DNA from: Rubeoparvulum massiliense
GTDB lineage: Bacteria; Bacillota; Bacilli; Rubeoparvulales; Rubeoparvulaceae
Assembly: GCF_001049895.1 (NCBI RefSeq)
Contig: NZ_CVPE01000006.1
Span: 952,503-1,016,502, forward strand
Length of the DNA stretch: 64,000 nt
Direction of reading: 5' to 3'
Position 1 is the stretch's first letter. Each line of letters begins with the position of its first letter. Below the pieces are notes generated by a model, which searched no databases, had not been told where the DNA came from, and saw only the letters and a program-made list of their open reading frames with translations. Both the position numbers and the translations under genes were made by a program. Positions 8,702 to 19,065 of this stretch are shown in pieces.

Positions 8702-10276
8702 CTAATCATCAGCCAACCATGTTCGCAACACGCCGACAAAGTCTTCTGGTTTCTGCTGTGCTAGCTTTTCTAATTGTTTGCGAACCATTGTTCCTTCTGA
8801 CTCCTCATAAGGTATGTCAGGGATCTCCGTAGATTTTGGCGCTGTAGCCAGCTGATCCAGCTCTTCTTCTTCCCGTTTCTTTCTCTTAACAAGTACGAAG
8901 GCTAAGCCAGCTAGAGCAAGGGCTGCTAATGCTGCTAATAAGTATAAGATCAGCGGATTAATCCCTTTTTCAGCCTCAGGTACTGGCATTTTTTGGAATG
9001 TTTGTGGCAATACATTGATCCTTTGCGCAAGCTCTTCATCGGTCATTTGACGTGGTGAGTTTGCCAAAGAGGTCTGAACCACACTCCGTAATATTCCTTC
9101 GATCACGGCAATCTGTTCATCACTATTAGCCTGTTCCCCTACATCAACTGCCACGGTAATGGCTAGGTCTTCAACATAGTAGGGACTAGAAACAATCTCA
9201 CGAGAGATACGATTCACTTCATTTTGCACCCGTTGTTCAACACGCTCATATTCACTATTTCCATTGGTACCAGTCACCCCTGGATAACCAGGAATATCAC
9301 CTTGGCCTGTTCCCACAACACCACCTGGAACAGCGCCTTCACCAGTGAAGCTTTCTGTGATCTTTTCTTCACTTGTGGCAATCCCCTTACCATCTTCCGT
9401 AACAGGTTCGACCAGCTGTTGCTGCGTCGTTTGCTTATCGAAGTTAAGGGTGGCAAATACTGAGACAATCACTTGATCTGGACCAAGTACCTTCCCTAAC
9501 AGCGCTTCCAATTCTCGTTTAATGTCGCGTTCGATATCTTTTTTTACTTGGCGTTGTTGCTCATAGCCACTTAGATTTTGACCTGACTCATCTAATTCCA
9601 CCATTTCCAACACTTTACCCGTCTGATCCATAATTACAATCTCTTCAGTTGGAAGATTGGGAACGCTCTTTGAAACGAGATGATATAGACCATTCACCTT
9701 GGCTTGATCCAATTGGAAGCCTGGTCGAATTCGTACCACAACAGAAGCTGTCGCTACATCTTCTTCATCAGTAAGAAAATAAGATTTTTCTGGGATATCA
9801 AGAATCACCTGAGCTGATTCGATTGAATCGATGCCTCGTTCAATTAACCGTTCGATCTCTGATTGAAGTGCAGCTTGTTTTTGAAGATTAAACTGACTAT
9901 CAGTGACACCCAATCCCATATTCTCTGTGATATCCTTATATGTAATGGCTCCAGTACGCGGGAAGCCCTCGCTGGCAAGACTTGTAACAATCTCTGCTCG
10001 CTGCTTAGCAGGCACCATAATCGAAGTACCTGATGGGGATAATTGATACTTCACACCAGATGCATCAAGTTGACTTTTTATTTCTCCCACTTCTGCCTCT
10101 GACAACTCACTGTTGTACAATGGGACAAACTCCGTCTTTGATGCAAGCTGCACTGTTAGAACAATTGCAGCGAGGAGGAAGAGAATGGTTACCCCGATCA
10201 ATATTTTCTTCTTGGTCGATGTACTCTTCCATATCTCCATTAATTTATTGCGGTAGAGTTCAAGCTGTTCGTTCAT
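8702..10276 (-). CDS. fliF: Flagellar M-ring protein FliF
   Basis: FliF forms the MS-ring in the membrane, the base on which the flagellum assembles. The 524-residue protein has two transmembrane helices (~26-46 and ~441-465) bracketing the extracytoplasmic ring-building motifs (PLY-N-S-E-L-S-E-A-E, then a YscJ/FliF domain with R-I-R-P-G). The C-terminal tail (P-E-D-F-V-G-V-L-R-T-W-L-A-D-D) is the FliG-binding end. It lies 10 bases upstream of fliG, consistent with the FliF-FliG complex. Confidence 0.96.
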   Translation of the reverse strand: MNEQLELYRNKLMEIWKSTSTKKKILIGVTILFLLAAIVLTVQLASKTEFVPLYNSELSEAEVGEIKSQLDASGVKYQLSPSGTSIMVPAKQRAEIVTSLASEGFPRTGAITYKDITENMGLGVTDSQFNLQKQAALQSEIERLIERGIDSIESAQVILDIPEKSYFLTDEEDVATASVVVRIRPGFQLDQAKVNGLYHLVSKSVPNLPTEEIVIMDQTGKVLEMVELDESGQNLSGYEQQRQVKKDIERDIKRELEALLGKVLGPDQVIVSVFATLNFDKQTTQQQLVEPVTEDGKGIATSEEKITESFTGEGAVPGGVVGTGQGDIPGYPGVTGTNGNSEYERVEQRVQNEVNRISREIVSSPYYVEDLAITVAVDVGEQANSDEQIAVIEGILRSVVQTSLANSPRQMTDEELAQRINVLPQTFQKMPVPEAEKGINPLILYLLAALAALALAGLAFVLVKRKKREEEELDQLATAPKSTEIPDIPYEESEGTMVRKQLEKLAQQKPEDFVGVLRTWLADD

Positions 10277-10333
10277 TGTTCCACCTCACTAGCCAACCAT
10301 GCATCCAAGTATTATTTGAATCAATGCTCCCCA

Positions 10334-10633
10334 TTAGATTTGCATCCGCATAACTTCTTGATATGCTTCAATCGCCTTATCTCGCACTTGAACGGTAAGT
10401 TGAAGAGCAATGGAAGCCTTCTCTGTTGCAATAAGTACATCATGGAGATTCTCTACCTCACCAGTGACCAGCTTAGTTGTCATCTCTTCCCCATGGAGTT
10501 GTGCTTCATTTACTTTGTCGAATGCAGTTTGGAGCATATCGCCAAATGATGATTGCTTGGTGGTTTCTGTCTTATTAAGAAACCGGTTACCTACTTGATC
10601 TACTGCAGATATTGATTGGATCCCATTAATCAT
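10334..10633 (-). CDS. fliE: Flagellar hook-basal body junction protein FliE
   Basis: FliE joins the MS-ring to the proximal rod and is the first exported axial protein. It is 99 residues, the normal size, ending in the conserved L-T-V-Q-V-R-D-K-A-I-E-A-Y-Q-E-V-M-R-M-Q-I, with D-V-L-I-A-T-E-K-A-S-I-A-L-Q before it. The ATG follows AAGGAGGG. The order flgB-flgC-fliE-fliF is invariant in this operon type. Confidence 0.95.
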   Translation of the reverse strand: MINGIQSISAVDQVGNRFLNKTETTKQSSFGDMLQTAFDKVNEAQLHGEEMTTKLVTGEVENLHDVLIATEKASIALQLTVQVRDKAIEAYQEVMRMQI

Positions 10634-10646
10634 TCCTTAGCCCTCC

Positions 10647-11105
10647 TTACCTTCGACCGATCTCTAACGCCTTCATATTCATTGCCTTCGTAGCGTTAAG
10701 AGCTGTTACATTAGCTTCATAAGCTCGCATCGCCACAACCAGATCCGTCATCTCTTTCGTCATATCCACATTGGGATACGATACATACCCCTCTGCATCA
10801 GCATCAGGATGCTCTGGTTTATAGACACGTTTGAATGGTGTAGGATCCTCAGCAATCCTGGATACACGTACACCGCGATTAGCAGAGACATTACCATCGC
10901 GAATACCGGATAAAACTTGAGCGAAGGAAGCGCCGGATTTTTCCTCCATCATGACCATTTTGCGACGGTAGGGCTCCCATTGACCATTCACATATCTGCC
11001 CCTTGTTGAGGTACTATTGGAGATATTGGAAGAGATCACATCTAAACGAAGACGCTGAGCAGTAAGAGCTGAAGCACTAATATCCATTCCTGTAAAGATA
11101 CCCAT
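10647..11105 (-). CDS. flgC: Flagellar basal-body rod protein FlgC
   Basis: A proximal rod subunit of 152 residues. The N-terminal rod motif (S-A-L-T-A-Q-R-L-R-L-D-V-I-S-S-N-I-S-N) and the C-terminal helix (E-M-T-D-L-V-V-A-M-R-A-Y-E-A-N-V-T-A-L-N-A-T-K) are present, and Y-V-S-Y-P-N-V-D is the family signature. The start is ATG at 11105; a GTG one codon upstream overlaps the flgB stop by one base. The SD is a GGTAGGTAG run inside the flgB 3' end, giving translational coupling. Confidence 0.95.
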   Translation of the reverse strand: MGIFTGMDISASALTAQRLRLDVISSNISNSTSTRGRYVNGQWEPYRRKMVMMEEKSGASFAQVLSGIRDGNVSANRGVRVSRIAEDPTPFKRVYKPEHPDADAEGYVSYPNVDMTKEMTDLVVAMRAYEANVTALNATKAMNMKALEIGRR

Positions 11106-11107
11106 CA

Positions 11108-11479
11108 CTACCTACCACCAATCGATCGTTGTAATTGTGAAAAGTGATAATTCAAAACCTGTACTTGGGCATTATATTGGATTTGTGTTTCTGCCAGTCG
11201 AACCATTTCATACTCCACATCCACATCATTGTGATTATTATTCATCACTAAATTATTGGAGCTGGTGATAACTGGCCGTACCCGAGATGTTTCCATAGTC
11301 CTACCATTATTTCCGTATTTGGATAGTTCTGCTTTTAAGATGGATTCGAATTCTACCTGTTTACTCTTATAATAGGGCGTTTCAAAATTGGCGATATTGT
11401 TGTTAGTGACTGATTGACGAAGCTTCGTCGCACCCATCGCCTGTTCCAATAAATTGATACTCGGTCCCCACAGTTGCAC
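11108..11479 (-). CDS. flgB: Flagellar basal-body rod protein FlgB, first gene of the fla/che operon
   Basis: A proximal rod protein of ~123 residues with the motif T-N-N-N-I-A-N-F-E-T-P-Y-Y-K-S-K and a C-terminal helix rich in Q/Y. I place the start at GTG 11479, 7 bases after a GGGGG run. The GTG two codons upstream (11485) would touch the SD. The chosen start also aligns V-Q-L-W-G-P with M-S-L-F-S-G of B. subtilis FlgB. It heads the flagellar operon directly downstream of codY. Confidence 0.92.
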   Translation of the reverse strand: MQLWGPSINLLEQAMGATKLRQSVTNNNIANFETPYYKSKQVEFESILKAELSKYGNNGRTMETSRVRPVITSSNNLVMNNNHNDVDVEYEMVRLAETQIQYNAQVQVLNYHFSQLQRSIGGR

Positions 11480-11549
11480 ATTCACACCCCCAAACTGATC
11501 ATGCTTAAAGTCTTATAAACCTCGCTATTCATGTATGTATGCTACAAAT

Positions 11550-11558
11550 ATAATAGCA
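11550..11558 (-). promoter_or_regulatory. Extended -10 promoter candidate for the fla/che operon
   Basis: The minus strand reads TGC-TATTAT (11558 to 11550), an extended -10 element, about 65 bases upstream of flgB. No good -35 is present 17 bases upstream, which fits an extended -10 type. It lies downstream of the codY terminator and would make flgB the first gene of its transcript. In B. subtilis the corresponding SigA promoter is repressed by CodY. Confidence 0.5.
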
Positions 11559-11716
11559 TAAAAGGACTACTTATATATGGAACTCCTAGCAATATTCTTC
11601 ACTTTTTTGCTTTTGTTTTAAAAAAAAAATAATATTCTAATTAAAAAAGAGGAAGAATACGACGAAATATATAGATGGAACTCTTTTCTATCTTATCGTA
11701 CCAAATTATTAGGTAT

Positions 11717-11757
11717 GAAAAAAGCCCAATCATACAGGAAGATTGGGCTATTTTTTA
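11717..11757. terminator. Bidirectional intrinsic terminator after codY
   Basis: Arms AGCCCAATC (11723-11731) and GATTGGGCT (11741-11749) form a perfect 9-bp stem with a 9-base loop. It is flanked by six A on the left and six T on the right, so it can terminate in both directions. On the minus strand it closes the xerC-hslV-hslU-codY transcript before fla/che. Confidence 0.9.
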
Positions 11758-11789
11758 TATGTTTTTGTCGAAAAAACAGTCTAAAAATA

Positions 11790-12569
11790 CTACATCGTCT
11801 TCAATTTATCTAATTCAGGTAGCAATTTCTCATTAAGAACTTTAATATAGGTACCTTTCATACCTAATGAACGGGATTCGATGACACCTGCGCTTTCTAG
11901 CTTACGCAACGCATTTACGATCACCGAACGAGTGATACCTACGCGGTCAGCAATCTTACTTGCAACCAGTAGTCCTTCCTTCCCAGCTAGCTCCTCAAAG
12001 ATATGCTCAACAGCTTCTAATTCACTGTAAGAAAGTGAGCTAATGGCCATCTGAACAACAGCCTTGCTTCGTGCTTCTTCTTCAATCTCTTCTGAACGCT
12101 CACGTAGAATCTCCATCCCTACTACGGTTGCTCCATACTCAGCAAGAATAAAATCATCGTCATTAAATTCTTTATTTACGCGGGCCAGAATTAGGGTTCC
12201 TAGACGATCGCCACCACCATTGATAGGGACAATGGTAGTCAAGCCATTACGGAATACCTCTTTCATTTCAACAGGAAATGCAGTAAGCGAATTATCCACT
12301 CCAATATTAGCACTTGTCACTTCTACTTTTAGTAGATTAGAGGCATACTCTTCTGGGAAACGCCGCTCTTCATACATTTGTTTCAAGCGTGAATTTTCAA
12401 TATCTTGTGCAATGGCAAACCCCAGAAGTTTACCCCTACGGCTTACAACAAAGATATTGGCGTCAATCACGTCGCGTAATACCTCTGACATTTCAAAAAA
12501 GTTCACCGCGTGTCCTGCACTTTTTTGTAGTAAACCATTAATTCTACGTGTCTTCGCTAGTAGATCCAT
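11790..12569 (-). CDS. codY: Global transcriptional regulator CodY
   Basis: CodY represses stationary-phase, amino-acid and motility genes when branched-chain amino acids and GTP are high. It is 259 residues, the standard length: an N-terminal GAF domain (~1-155, including [17 protein letters not shown]) and a C-terminal winged helix ([26 protein letters not shown], ~200-228). The ATG follows AGGAGGAAA. It lies at the end of the xerC-hslV-hslU-codY operon, as in Bacillus. Confidence 0.98.
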   Translation of the reverse strand: MDLLAKTRRINGLLQKSAGHAVNFFEMSEVLRDVIDANIFVVSRRGKLLGFAIAQDIENSRLKQMYEERRFPEEYASNLLKVEVTSANIGVDNSLTAFPVEMKEVFRNGLTTIVPINGGGDRLGTLILARVNKEFNDDDFILAEYGATVVGMEILRERSEEIEEEARSKAVVQMAISSLSYSELEAVEHIFEELAGKEGLLVASKIADRVGITRSVIVNALRKLESAGVIESRSLGMKGTYIKVLNEKLLPELDKLKTM

Positions 12570-12594
12570 TGAATTTCCTCCTAATCATTTTGTG

Positions 12595-13992
12595 CTACAG
12601 AATATATGCACTTAAATCCCGATCTTCCACGATGCATTCCAGCTTTTCACGAACATACGCTGGAGTAATTTGGACTTCTTCCAAAGTGATTTCTGGCGCC
12701 TCAAACGATAGATCTTCTAATAATTTTTCCAATACCGTATGTAAACGCCTTGCACCTATATTATCGGTCTCTTCGTTAACTTTTGTAGCAATTACTGCAA
12801 TTTCTCGAATTGCTTCCTCCGTAAATGTAAGTTTAATGCCTTCGGTAGCCAATAGTGCCATATACTGTTTGGTCATGGCAGTCTCAGGCTCTGTTAAAAT
12901 TTTAACAAACTCATCTTCGCCAAGACTCTCCAGTTCTACACGAATGGGAAAACGTCCTTGCAATTCGGGAATTAAATCTGAAGGTTTGCTCATATGGAAG
13001 GCTCCGGCAGCAATAAATAACATATAATCCGTTTTAACCGGACCATACTTGGTCATCACTGTCGATCCTTCAACAATTGGCAGTATATCACGTTGTACAC
13101 CCTCGCGAGAAACATCTGGAGAACCAGATTCCTTTCCAGCGATCTTATCGATCTCATCAATGAAGATGATCCCATCTTGTTCAGCACGACGGATCGCTTC
13201 TTGGTTCACCTCATCCATGTCGATGAGCTTTTGTGCTTCTTCTTGAGCAAGGATCTTTCGTGCTTCAGCAATAGGAACTTTCCGTTTTTTTCGACGCTTA
13301 GGAAGGAGATTACCAAAAAGATCTTGCATGTTGACACCCATTTGTTCAAAGCCCTGATTATTCAGGAGATCAAACATATTGGGAGCTTGTTCCTCCACTT
13401 CAATCTCTACCAATTGGTCATCCAATTCACCTAAACCTAGCTTATAGGTGATCATGCGCCGCTTTTGCTGAAGCTCCTCTTCATCACCCTTCGGTTCATT
13501 CTCACTTGTATCTTCATCGCTGGAGCCAAAGAGCATTTCTAAAGGATTCTTCATTGCTGGCGCTTTCTTTTTTTGCGGAAGTAAGAGGTCAACAAGGCGC
13601 TCATTGGCATGCTGCTCTGCCTTATCCATTACCTCCTCCATCTTTTCTTGCTTCACCATGCGGATGGAGGTTTCCACTAAATCACGTACCATCGATTCTA
13701 CATCACGGCCCACATATCCTACTTCTGTAAACTTAGTTGCTTCCACTTTGATAAATGGTGCACGCACTAGTTTAGCCAGACGACGGGCGATCTCGGTTTT
13801 TCCAACACCGGTGGGACCAATCATCAAAATATTTTTAGGAACAATCTCTTCCTTCACGTCTTCATTTAACAGATTACGACGGTAACGATTACGTAGGGCT
13901 ACAGCAACCGCACGCTTTGCTCGCTTTTGACCGATGATGTATTTATCTAATTCATCTACAATTTGTCTTGGCGTTAAGGCCTTTTGATCCAT
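12595..13992 (-). CDS. hslU: HslU/ClpY, ATPase subunit of the HslUV protease
   Basis: An AAA+ unfoldase that feeds substrates to HslV. The 465 residues show Walker [14 protein letters not shown] (~58-70), the pore loop G-Y-V-G-R-D (~90), an intermediate I-domain (~110-245) rich in charged residues, Walker [12 protein letters not shown], and the C-terminal tail ending D-L-S-A-Y-I-L that docks into HslV. The start follows GGGAGGTAG. The gene is 15 bases downstream of hslV. Confidence 0.98.
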   Translation of the reverse strand: MDQKALTPRQIVDELDKYIIGQKRAKRAVAVALRNRYRRNLLNEDVKEEIVPKNILMIGPTGVGKTEIARRLAKLVRAPFIKVEATKFTEVGYVGRDVESMVRDLVETSIRMVKQEKMEEVMDKAEQHANERLVDLLLPQKKKAPAMKNPLEMLFGSSDEDTSENEPKGDEEELQQKRRMITYKLGLGELDDQLVEIEVEEQAPNMFDLLNNQGFEQMGVNMQDLFGNLLPKRRKKRKVPIAEARKILAQEEAQKLIDMDEVNQEAIRRAEQDGIIFIDEIDKIAGKESGSPDVSREGVQRDILPIVEGSTVMTKYGPVKTDYMLFIAAGAFHMSKPSDLIPELQGRFPIRVELESLGEDEFVKILTEPETAMTKQYMALLATEGIKLTFTEEAIREIAVIATKVNEETDNIGARRLHTVLEKLLEDLSFEAPEITLEEVQITPAYVREKLECIVEDRDLSAYIL

Positions 13993-14007
13993 TAAGCTAC
14001 CTCCCTT

Positions 14008-14553
14008 CTAAAGCTCTTCAACAATGATATGATCATTGGTATAAACGCAAATCTCCGAAGCCACCTTTAAGCTTTCCTCGGCAATTTCACGAGCTGACAA
14101 ATGGGAAGCATGCCGTTTTAATGCTCTCCCCGCTGCTAATGCATAGTTGCCACCTGAACCAATGGCCAAAATTCCGTCATCAGGTTCAATCACTTCGCCA
14201 TTGCCTGAGATGAGTAGTAGATTTTCCTTATCCATCACGATTAGCAATGCTTCTAAGCGACGGAGCATTTTGTCCATCCGCCATTCCTTCGCTAATTCTA
14301 CGGAAGCTCTCATTAAATTGCCATTATATGACTCTAATTTACCCTCGAATTTTTCAAATAGTGTAAAAGCATCTGCAACAGAGCCAGCAAATCCTGCTAC
14401 AACTTGACCGCGGTAGAGACGACGTACTTTTTTCGCCGTGTTCTTCATCACCATGGCATTACCAAATGTTACTTGACCATCACCTGCCATGGCAGCACCA
14501 CCATTATGCTGGATGGCAAAGATCGTTGTCGCATGAAATTGAATGGGTTCCAT
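14008..14553 (-). CDS. hslV: HslV/ClpQ, peptidase subunit of the HslUV protease
   Basis: An N-terminal-nucleophile peptidase of 181 residues. The body matches HslV closely ([41 protein letters not shown]). The start is the ATG at 14553, 8 bases after AGGAGG; the longer frame is spurious. The N-terminus reads [12 protein letters not shown]. It lacks the serines of the B. subtilis N-terminus (M-S-S-F-H-A-T-T) and, unlike E. coli-type HslV, does not put T-T directly after Met. How the active N-terminus is produced is unclear. Confidence 0.95.
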   Translation of the reverse strand: MEPIQFHATTIFAIQHNGGAAMAGDGQVTFGNAMVMKNTAKKVRRLYRGQVVAGFAGSVADAFTLFEKFEGKLESYNGNLMRASVELAKEWRMDKMLRRLEALLIVMDKENLLLISGNGEVIEPDDGILAIGSGGNYALAAGRALKRHASHLSAREIAEESLKVASEICVYTNDHIIVEEL

Positions 14554-14566
14554 CACGTACCTCCTC

Positions 14567-15460
14567 TTAAGCCCTTGGATGAGCTTGGCGATATACTTGA
14601 CGCAGACGTTCATTGCTTACATGAGTATAGATTTGGGTCGTAGAAATATTCACATGACCCAATAATTCTTGAACGGTTCGTAAGTCAGCTCCTGCATCTA
14701 GCAGATGTGTTGCAAATGAATGACGCAGCGTGTGCGGGGAAACTTTTAAATAAATGGATGTTTGCTGAATCATCTTATCCAGCATCCGGCGTACACTCCG
14801 TGCCGTGAGCGGTCCACCACGAAAATTAAGAAAAAGATGCTTCTCATGGTCATTGCTAGCTAACTGTGGTCGTCCTTTTACTAAGTATTGCTGCAGTGCA
14901 GCCATCGCTGGTCTTCCCAGCGGCACGTACCGTTCTTTCGCTCCTTTACCAAAAACAAGTGCAGTCCCCACTTGTAGATCTAGGGAATTCAATTCTAATC
15001 CCACTAATTCTCCTACACGCATTCCGCTTGCATAAAGCACCTCCAAAATGGCACGATCTCGTAAACCAAGTGGAGTGGAGAGATCAGGTTGAGCTAATAA
15101 TTGCTCAATTTCATCTACGTATAACACCTTCGGAAGTTTCTTCTCTTTTTTTGGTGTAGCTACCAAAACAAAAGGGTTTTCAGCAATAACACCTTCACGC
15201 ATAAGGAAGCGATAAAAGCTACGCAAACTAGATAATTTACGAGCAATGGTGCTCTTTGCTAACTTTTTTTGATTGCACTCCACCAAGTATTTACGTACTA
15301 GGACATAAGAAACAGCAGCAAAATCCTGCATGTTTTGCTGCCTAGAAAAATCAAAAAAGTCCTCAATATCATGTGTATAGGAATGGATCGTATAGATCGA
15401 AGCATTTTTTTCAATTTGAAGATATTCTATAAATGCTCGTAACGCTTCTTCCATTTGCAT
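14567..15460 (-). CDS. xerC: Tyrosine recombinase XerC (CodV)
   Basis: Works with XerD at dif to resolve chromosome dimers. About 297 residues: an N-terminal SAM-like core-binding domain (~5-90) and a C-terminal catalytic domain. The catalytic residues are visible as Arg in [10 protein letters not shown], His/Arg in [10 protein letters not shown], His in L-L-G-H-V-N-I-S and Tyr in T-Q-I-Y-T-H-V. I chose ATG 15460 (GGGAG at 9 bases) over the TTG at 15469. It is the first gene of the hslVU-codY operon, named codV in Bacillus. Confidence 0.95.
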   Translation of the reverse strand: MQMEEALRAFIEYLQIEKNASIYTIHSYTHDIEDFFDFSRQQNMQDFAAVSYVLVRKYLVECNQKKLAKSTIARKLSSLRSFYRFLMREGVIAENPFVLVATPKKEKKLPKVLYVDEIEQLLAQPDLSTPLGLRDRAILEVLYASGMRVGELVGLELNSLDLQVGTALVFGKGAKERYVPLGRPAMAALQQYLVKGRPQLASNDHEKHLFLNFRGGPLTARSVRRMLDKMIQQTSIYLKVSPHTLRHSFATHLLDAGADLRTVQELLGHVNISTTQIYTHVSNERLRQVYRQAHPRA

Positions 15461-15533
15461 CAGCGTCAACTCCCTACCAAGCGCATATCCATGTTATCAC
15501 ATAATATTTTGACTTATCAATACTGCAACATCT

Positions 15534-16841
15534 TTAGTTGTGGATAAATTGTAAAATATTCTGAATTGTTTCTAAGGCCCGCTCAGCAATTTTCTGATTT
15601 TTCTCTTTTTTATTCTTTATTCTATCCGGAAGTGGAGAAATTAAACCAAAATTTGCATTCATCGGTTGAAAATGTTTTGCATCCGTATGGGTAATATAGT
15701 GTGCCATGCTTCCGATTACAGTCTCTTGCGGGAAAACGAGAGGCTCAATGCCCTGAATCAGCCGGGACATATTGATGCCTGCAAGCAAGCCAGAGGCAGC
15801 AGATTCAACATAACCTTCTACACCAGTCATTTGCCCTGCAAAAAACAGTCTGTCACGATCACGATACTGATAGGTAGGACGCAAAAGGCGAGGCGAGTTA
15901 ATAAAGGTATTCCGATGCATCACCCCATAACGAACAAACTCCGCTTCTTCCAAGCCTGGAATCATCCGAAAAATGCGTTTCTGCTCCCCCCACTTCAGAT
16001 GCGTCTGAAAACCAACAAGGTTAAAAAGGGTGCCTGCACTATTATCCTGTCTTAGTTGTACTACGGCATAGGGTTGCTTGCCTGTTCGCGGGTCAATGAG
16101 ACCCACCGGTTTCATCATACCAAAGAGGAGGGTTTGTGGTCCACGTTTGGCCAGTACTTCAACCGGCATGCAGCCTTCAAAATAGATCTCTCGCTCAAAC
16201 TCCTTCAGCGAAGCCACCTCTGCCTCAAGTAATTCCGAATAGAAGCGCTGAAATTCCTCCTCTGTAAAAGGACAATTGAGATATGCTGCTTCGCCCTTAT
16301 CATAACGAGAGGCAAGAAAAACTCGCTCTTGATCGATGGTTTCACCATCTATAATGGGAGCAGCTGCATCATAAAAATAAAGATACTCCTCTCCGGATAG
16401 CTCATGTAACTCTTTTGCAAGGGCAGAGGAAGTGAGAGGTCCAGATGCAATGATGGTATAGCCATCTGGAATCTCTGTCACTTCCTCATGAATCACTTCA
16501 ATGAAGGGATGTTGGGTTAAAGCTTCTGTAACCCTGTTGCTAAAATCATGACGATCTACTGCAAGTGCTCCTCCAGCAGGGACAGCCGCTTTATCGGCAG
16601 CCTTCATAATCAAAGAATCCAACAGGCGCATCTCTTCCTTCAATACCCCAACAGCATTGGTTAAGGTATTGGCACGTAAAGAATTACTACAGACCAATTC
16701 TGCAAATTGCCCTGTATGATGAGCGGGTGTCATTTTCACAGGACGCATCTCATACAGCTTGACTGGAATTCCACGTTTAGCTAACTGCCAAGCTGCCTCA
16801 CTTCCTGCTAAACCAGCCCCAATTACGTGCACCTGTTCCAT
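15534..16841 (-). CDS. trmFO: tRNA m5U54 methyltransferase TrmFO, folate- and FAD-dependent
   Basis: Methylates U54 of tRNA using methylene-tetrahydrofolate. Of 435 residues, the N-terminus has the FAD-binding [16 protein letters not shown]; the two functional cysteines known in the family lie in [11 protein letters not shown] and [14 protein letters not shown]; a second nucleotide motif is [12 protein letters not shown]. The true start is ATG 16841, sharing its A with the topA TAA stop; the SD AAAGGAGG lies within the topA 3' end. Confidence 0.97.
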   Translation of the reverse strand: MEQVHVIGAGLAGSEAAWQLAKRGIPVKLYEMRPVKMTPAHHTGQFAELVCSNSLRANTLTNAVGVLKEEMRLLDSLIMKAADKAAVPAGGALAVDRHDFSNRVTEALTQHPFIEVIHEEVTEIPDGYTIIASGPLTSSALAKELHELSGEEYLYFYDAAAPIIDGETIDQERVFLASRYDKGEAAYLNCPFTEEEFQRFYSELLEAEVASLKEFEREIYFEGCMPVEVLAKRGPQTLLFGMMKPVGLIDPRTGKQPYAVVQLRQDNSAGTLFNLVGFQTHLKWGEQKRIFRMIPGLEEAEFVRYGVMHRNTFINSPRLLRPTYQYRDRDRLFFAGQMTGVEGYVESAASGLLAGINMSRLIQGIEPLVFPQETVIGSMAHYITHTDAKHFQPMNANFGLISPLPDRIKNKKEKNQKIAERALETIQNILQFIHN

Positions 16842-18919
16842 TAGGACTCCTCCTTTACCTCTGCATAATCGCAAGCACTACAATGTACCGTACTATTCTT
16901 CTTATTTTTACGTTCTACAAGCATTTCTCCACACTTGGGACAGGTACGTGCTAATGGCTTATCCCACGAGACAAAGTCGCAGCCAGGATATTGATTACAT
17001 CCATAAAATACTCGATTCTTCTTGCTCTTTCGTTCAACAATTTGACCATCTTTGCATTTGGGACAGGCTACACCGATCTCTTTTAGGATAGCTTTTGTAT
17101 TTCGACAGTCTGGAAAGCCTGAACAGGCTAAGAATTTCCCAAAACGCCCCATTTTATAAACCATTGGTCTTCCGCACTTTTCACAAAGTTCATCGGAGAC
17201 TTCATCTTTAATCTCCACTTCCTGCATATGCTCTTCAGCAACCTTTAGGCGTTTTTCGAAGTTGCAATAGAATTCATCCACAATCCGAACCCATTCTTCT
17301 TTCCCTTCCTCGACTAAGTCCAGATCTTTCTCCATCTTGGCTGTAAAATCAATGTCGATAATCTCTGGAAAGAATTCCTCAATCTGTTCAAGGACAATCT
17401 CCCCTAATTCAGTGGGGACGAAACGCTTTTGCTCCAGTCTGACATAGTATCTTTTCTGAATCAGTTCAAGGGTAGGCGCATAGGTACTAGGTCGACCAAT
17501 ACCTAACTCCTCCAGCGTTTTGACCAAGCGAGCTTCGGAATAACGCGGTGGTGGAACGGTAAAGTGTTGACTAGGTTTGATCGCTTTTGCTTGCAGTCTT
17601 TCTCCTTCTTCTAGGGGCGGTAGGAGACGATTCTTCTCTTCTTGCGCATCATCTGTGTCCTCCACATAGACTCGCATAAACCCATCAAACTTCACCTTTG
17701 AACCAGTGGCACGGAAAAGCAGTTGGTCAACACCAAGATCCACCGTCATTGTATCGAGAACCGCTGATGCCATTTGACTGGCTACAAACCGTTCCCAAAT
17801 AAGACGATATAAGCGGAGCTGATCCCTGCTTAAGTAAGCCTTCAAATCATCGGGCTTACGTAGCACTGAGCTTGGACGAATAGCTTCATGGGCATCCTGA
17901 GCATTTTCTTGATTTTTTGCCTTTCGCGGTGTGTTCTGCAGATAGGCATCACCAAATTGCTCCTCGATTAAGCTGTGTGCTTCCTTTTGTGCTACTTCTG
18001 AAACCCGCGTTGAGTCTGTACGCATATAGGTGATAAGACCAACGGTGCCCTCTTTGCCAAGATCGATCCCCTCATACAATTGCTGAGCTACCATCATGGT
18101 TTTCGCTGCTTTAAAATTTAACTTGCGAGCAGCCTCTTGCTGTAGGGAGCTTGTGGTAAATGGAGGTGCTGGATTACGCTTCCGTTCCCTTTTCACAACC
18201 TTTTGGACAACAAACTCCTTGTCTTGTAAATGCTGAAGTATTCGCTGAACCTCTTCCTCGCTATGTAATTCTTCTTTCTTCCCTTGTTGACCATAGTATT
18301 GTGCTTCAAATTGTTGTTTTCCTTTTTGAAAGGTAGCAGCGATCTTCCAGTACTCTTCTGGGATGAAGGCTTGAATCTCTTTTTCCCGATCCACAATCAG
18401 CTTTAAGGTAACCGATTGTACCCGCCCTGCACTTAAGCCCTTCTTCACTTTCTTCCAGAGAAGTGGACTAATCTTATAACCCACAAGGCGGTCAAGAATT
18501 CTCCGTGCTTGCTGAGCATGGACGAGGTCCATATCAATTTTTCGTGGGTGCTTAAACGCTTCTTTTACAGCATCCTTTGTAATCTCATTAAAGACGACAC
18601 GACATACCGCATCCTCTTCAATACCAAGGTAGTGCGCAAGATGCCAAGCGATGGCTTCCCCTTCACGGTCCGGGTCAGCTGCCAGATAGACATACTTCAC
18701 TTTCTTTTTTGAATCACGCAATTTTTTCAGTACATCACCTTTTCCACGTATGGTAATGTACTTTGGTTCATATTGCTGATCCACATCCACTCCCAGTTGG
18801 CTTTTTGGTAGATCACGAATATGTCCCATGGATGCTTCCACAATGAAATTTTTCCCTAAATATCGTCCGATCGTTTTTGCTTTCGTCGGTGATTCCACTA
18901 TAACTAACGAATCAGCCAT
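16841..18919 (-). CDS. topA: DNA topoisomerase I
   Basis: Relaxes negative supercoils. The 692-residue protein has an N-terminal Toprim domain ([28 protein letters not shown]), the catalytic tyrosine in [12 protein letters not shown], and three C-terminal CxxC zinc fingers (around C-E-K-C-G-R, C-P-K-C-K-D, C-P-K-C-G-E), as in Bacillus TopA. It has its own SigA-type promoter upstream and is translationally coupled to trmFO. Confidence 0.98.
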   Translation of the reverse strand: MADSLVIVESPTKAKTIGRYLGKNFIVEASMGHIRDLPKSQLGVDVDQQYEPKYITIRGKGDVLKKLRDSKKKVKYVYLAADPDREGEAIAWHLAHYLGIEEDAVCRVVFNEITKDAVKEAFKHPRKIDMDLVHAQQARRILDRLVGYKISPLLWKKVKKGLSAGRVQSVTLKLIVDREKEIQAFIPEEYWKIAATFQKGKQQFEAQYYGQQGKKEELHSEEEVQRILQHLQDKEFVVQKVVKRERKRNPAPPFTTSSLQQEAARKLNFKAAKTMMVAQQLYEGIDLGKEGTVGLITYMRTDSTRVSEVAQKEAHSLIEEQFGDAYLQNTPRKAKNQENAQDAHEAIRPSSVLRKPDDLKAYLSRDQLRLYRLIWERFVASQMASAVLDTMTVDLGVDQLLFRATGSKVKFDGFMRVYVEDTDDAQEEKNRLLPPLEEGERLQAKAIKPSQHFTVPPPRYSEARLVKTLEELGIGRPSTYAPTLELIQKRYYVRLEQKRFVPTELGEIVLEQIEEFFPEIIDIDFTAKMEKDLDLVEEGKEEWVRIVDEFYCNFEKRLKVAEEHMQEVEIKDEVSDELCEKCGRPMVYKMGRFGKFLACSGFPDCRNTKAILKEIGVACPKCKDGQIVERKSKKNRVFYGCNQYPGCDFVSWDKPLARTCPKCGEMLVERKNKKNSTVHCSACDYAEVKEES

Positions 18920-18954
18920 GTTATTTCCCCTTTATCTATTAGTAAACATTCCCT

Positions 18955-18983
18955 ATTATTCATAATTCGCATGCCTTTGTCAA
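18955..18983 (-). promoter_or_regulatory. SigA-type promoter of topA
   Basis: TTGACA (18983-18978), a 17-base spacer, then AATAAT (18960-18955), on the minus strand 35 bases upstream of the topA ATG. The -35 is a consensus match and the -10 a 5/6 match. No terminator separates dprA from topA, so read-through is also possible. Confidence 0.7.
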
Positions 18984-19065
18984 ACCAGCATCGCTTTTTT
19001 TCTTTAATTTTAGTGCTCTACCTCCGTACAAAGTTTATCAAACCACTGAAATACTGTCCATGCAC

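Larger units (their letters stand above)
11480..11789. other. codY-flgB intergenic region (about 310 bases)
   Basis: This AT-rich spacer holds the codY terminator, the presumed fla/che promoter, and a pair of near-identical words (TATATATGGAACTC at 11572-11585 and ATATAGATGGAACTC at 11669-11683). The minus strand also carries a 16-codon open frame (ATG near 11530) whose TGA overlaps the flgB start; it has no SD and may be chance. I could not find a clear CodY box (AATTTTCWGAAAATT) or a SigD promoter by eye. Confidence 0.6.

Noticed and set aside
11480-11530. 16-codon leader peptide upstream of flgB
   Set aside because: No SD precedes its ATG and the overlap with the flgB start could be chance, so I only mention it in the spacer description.
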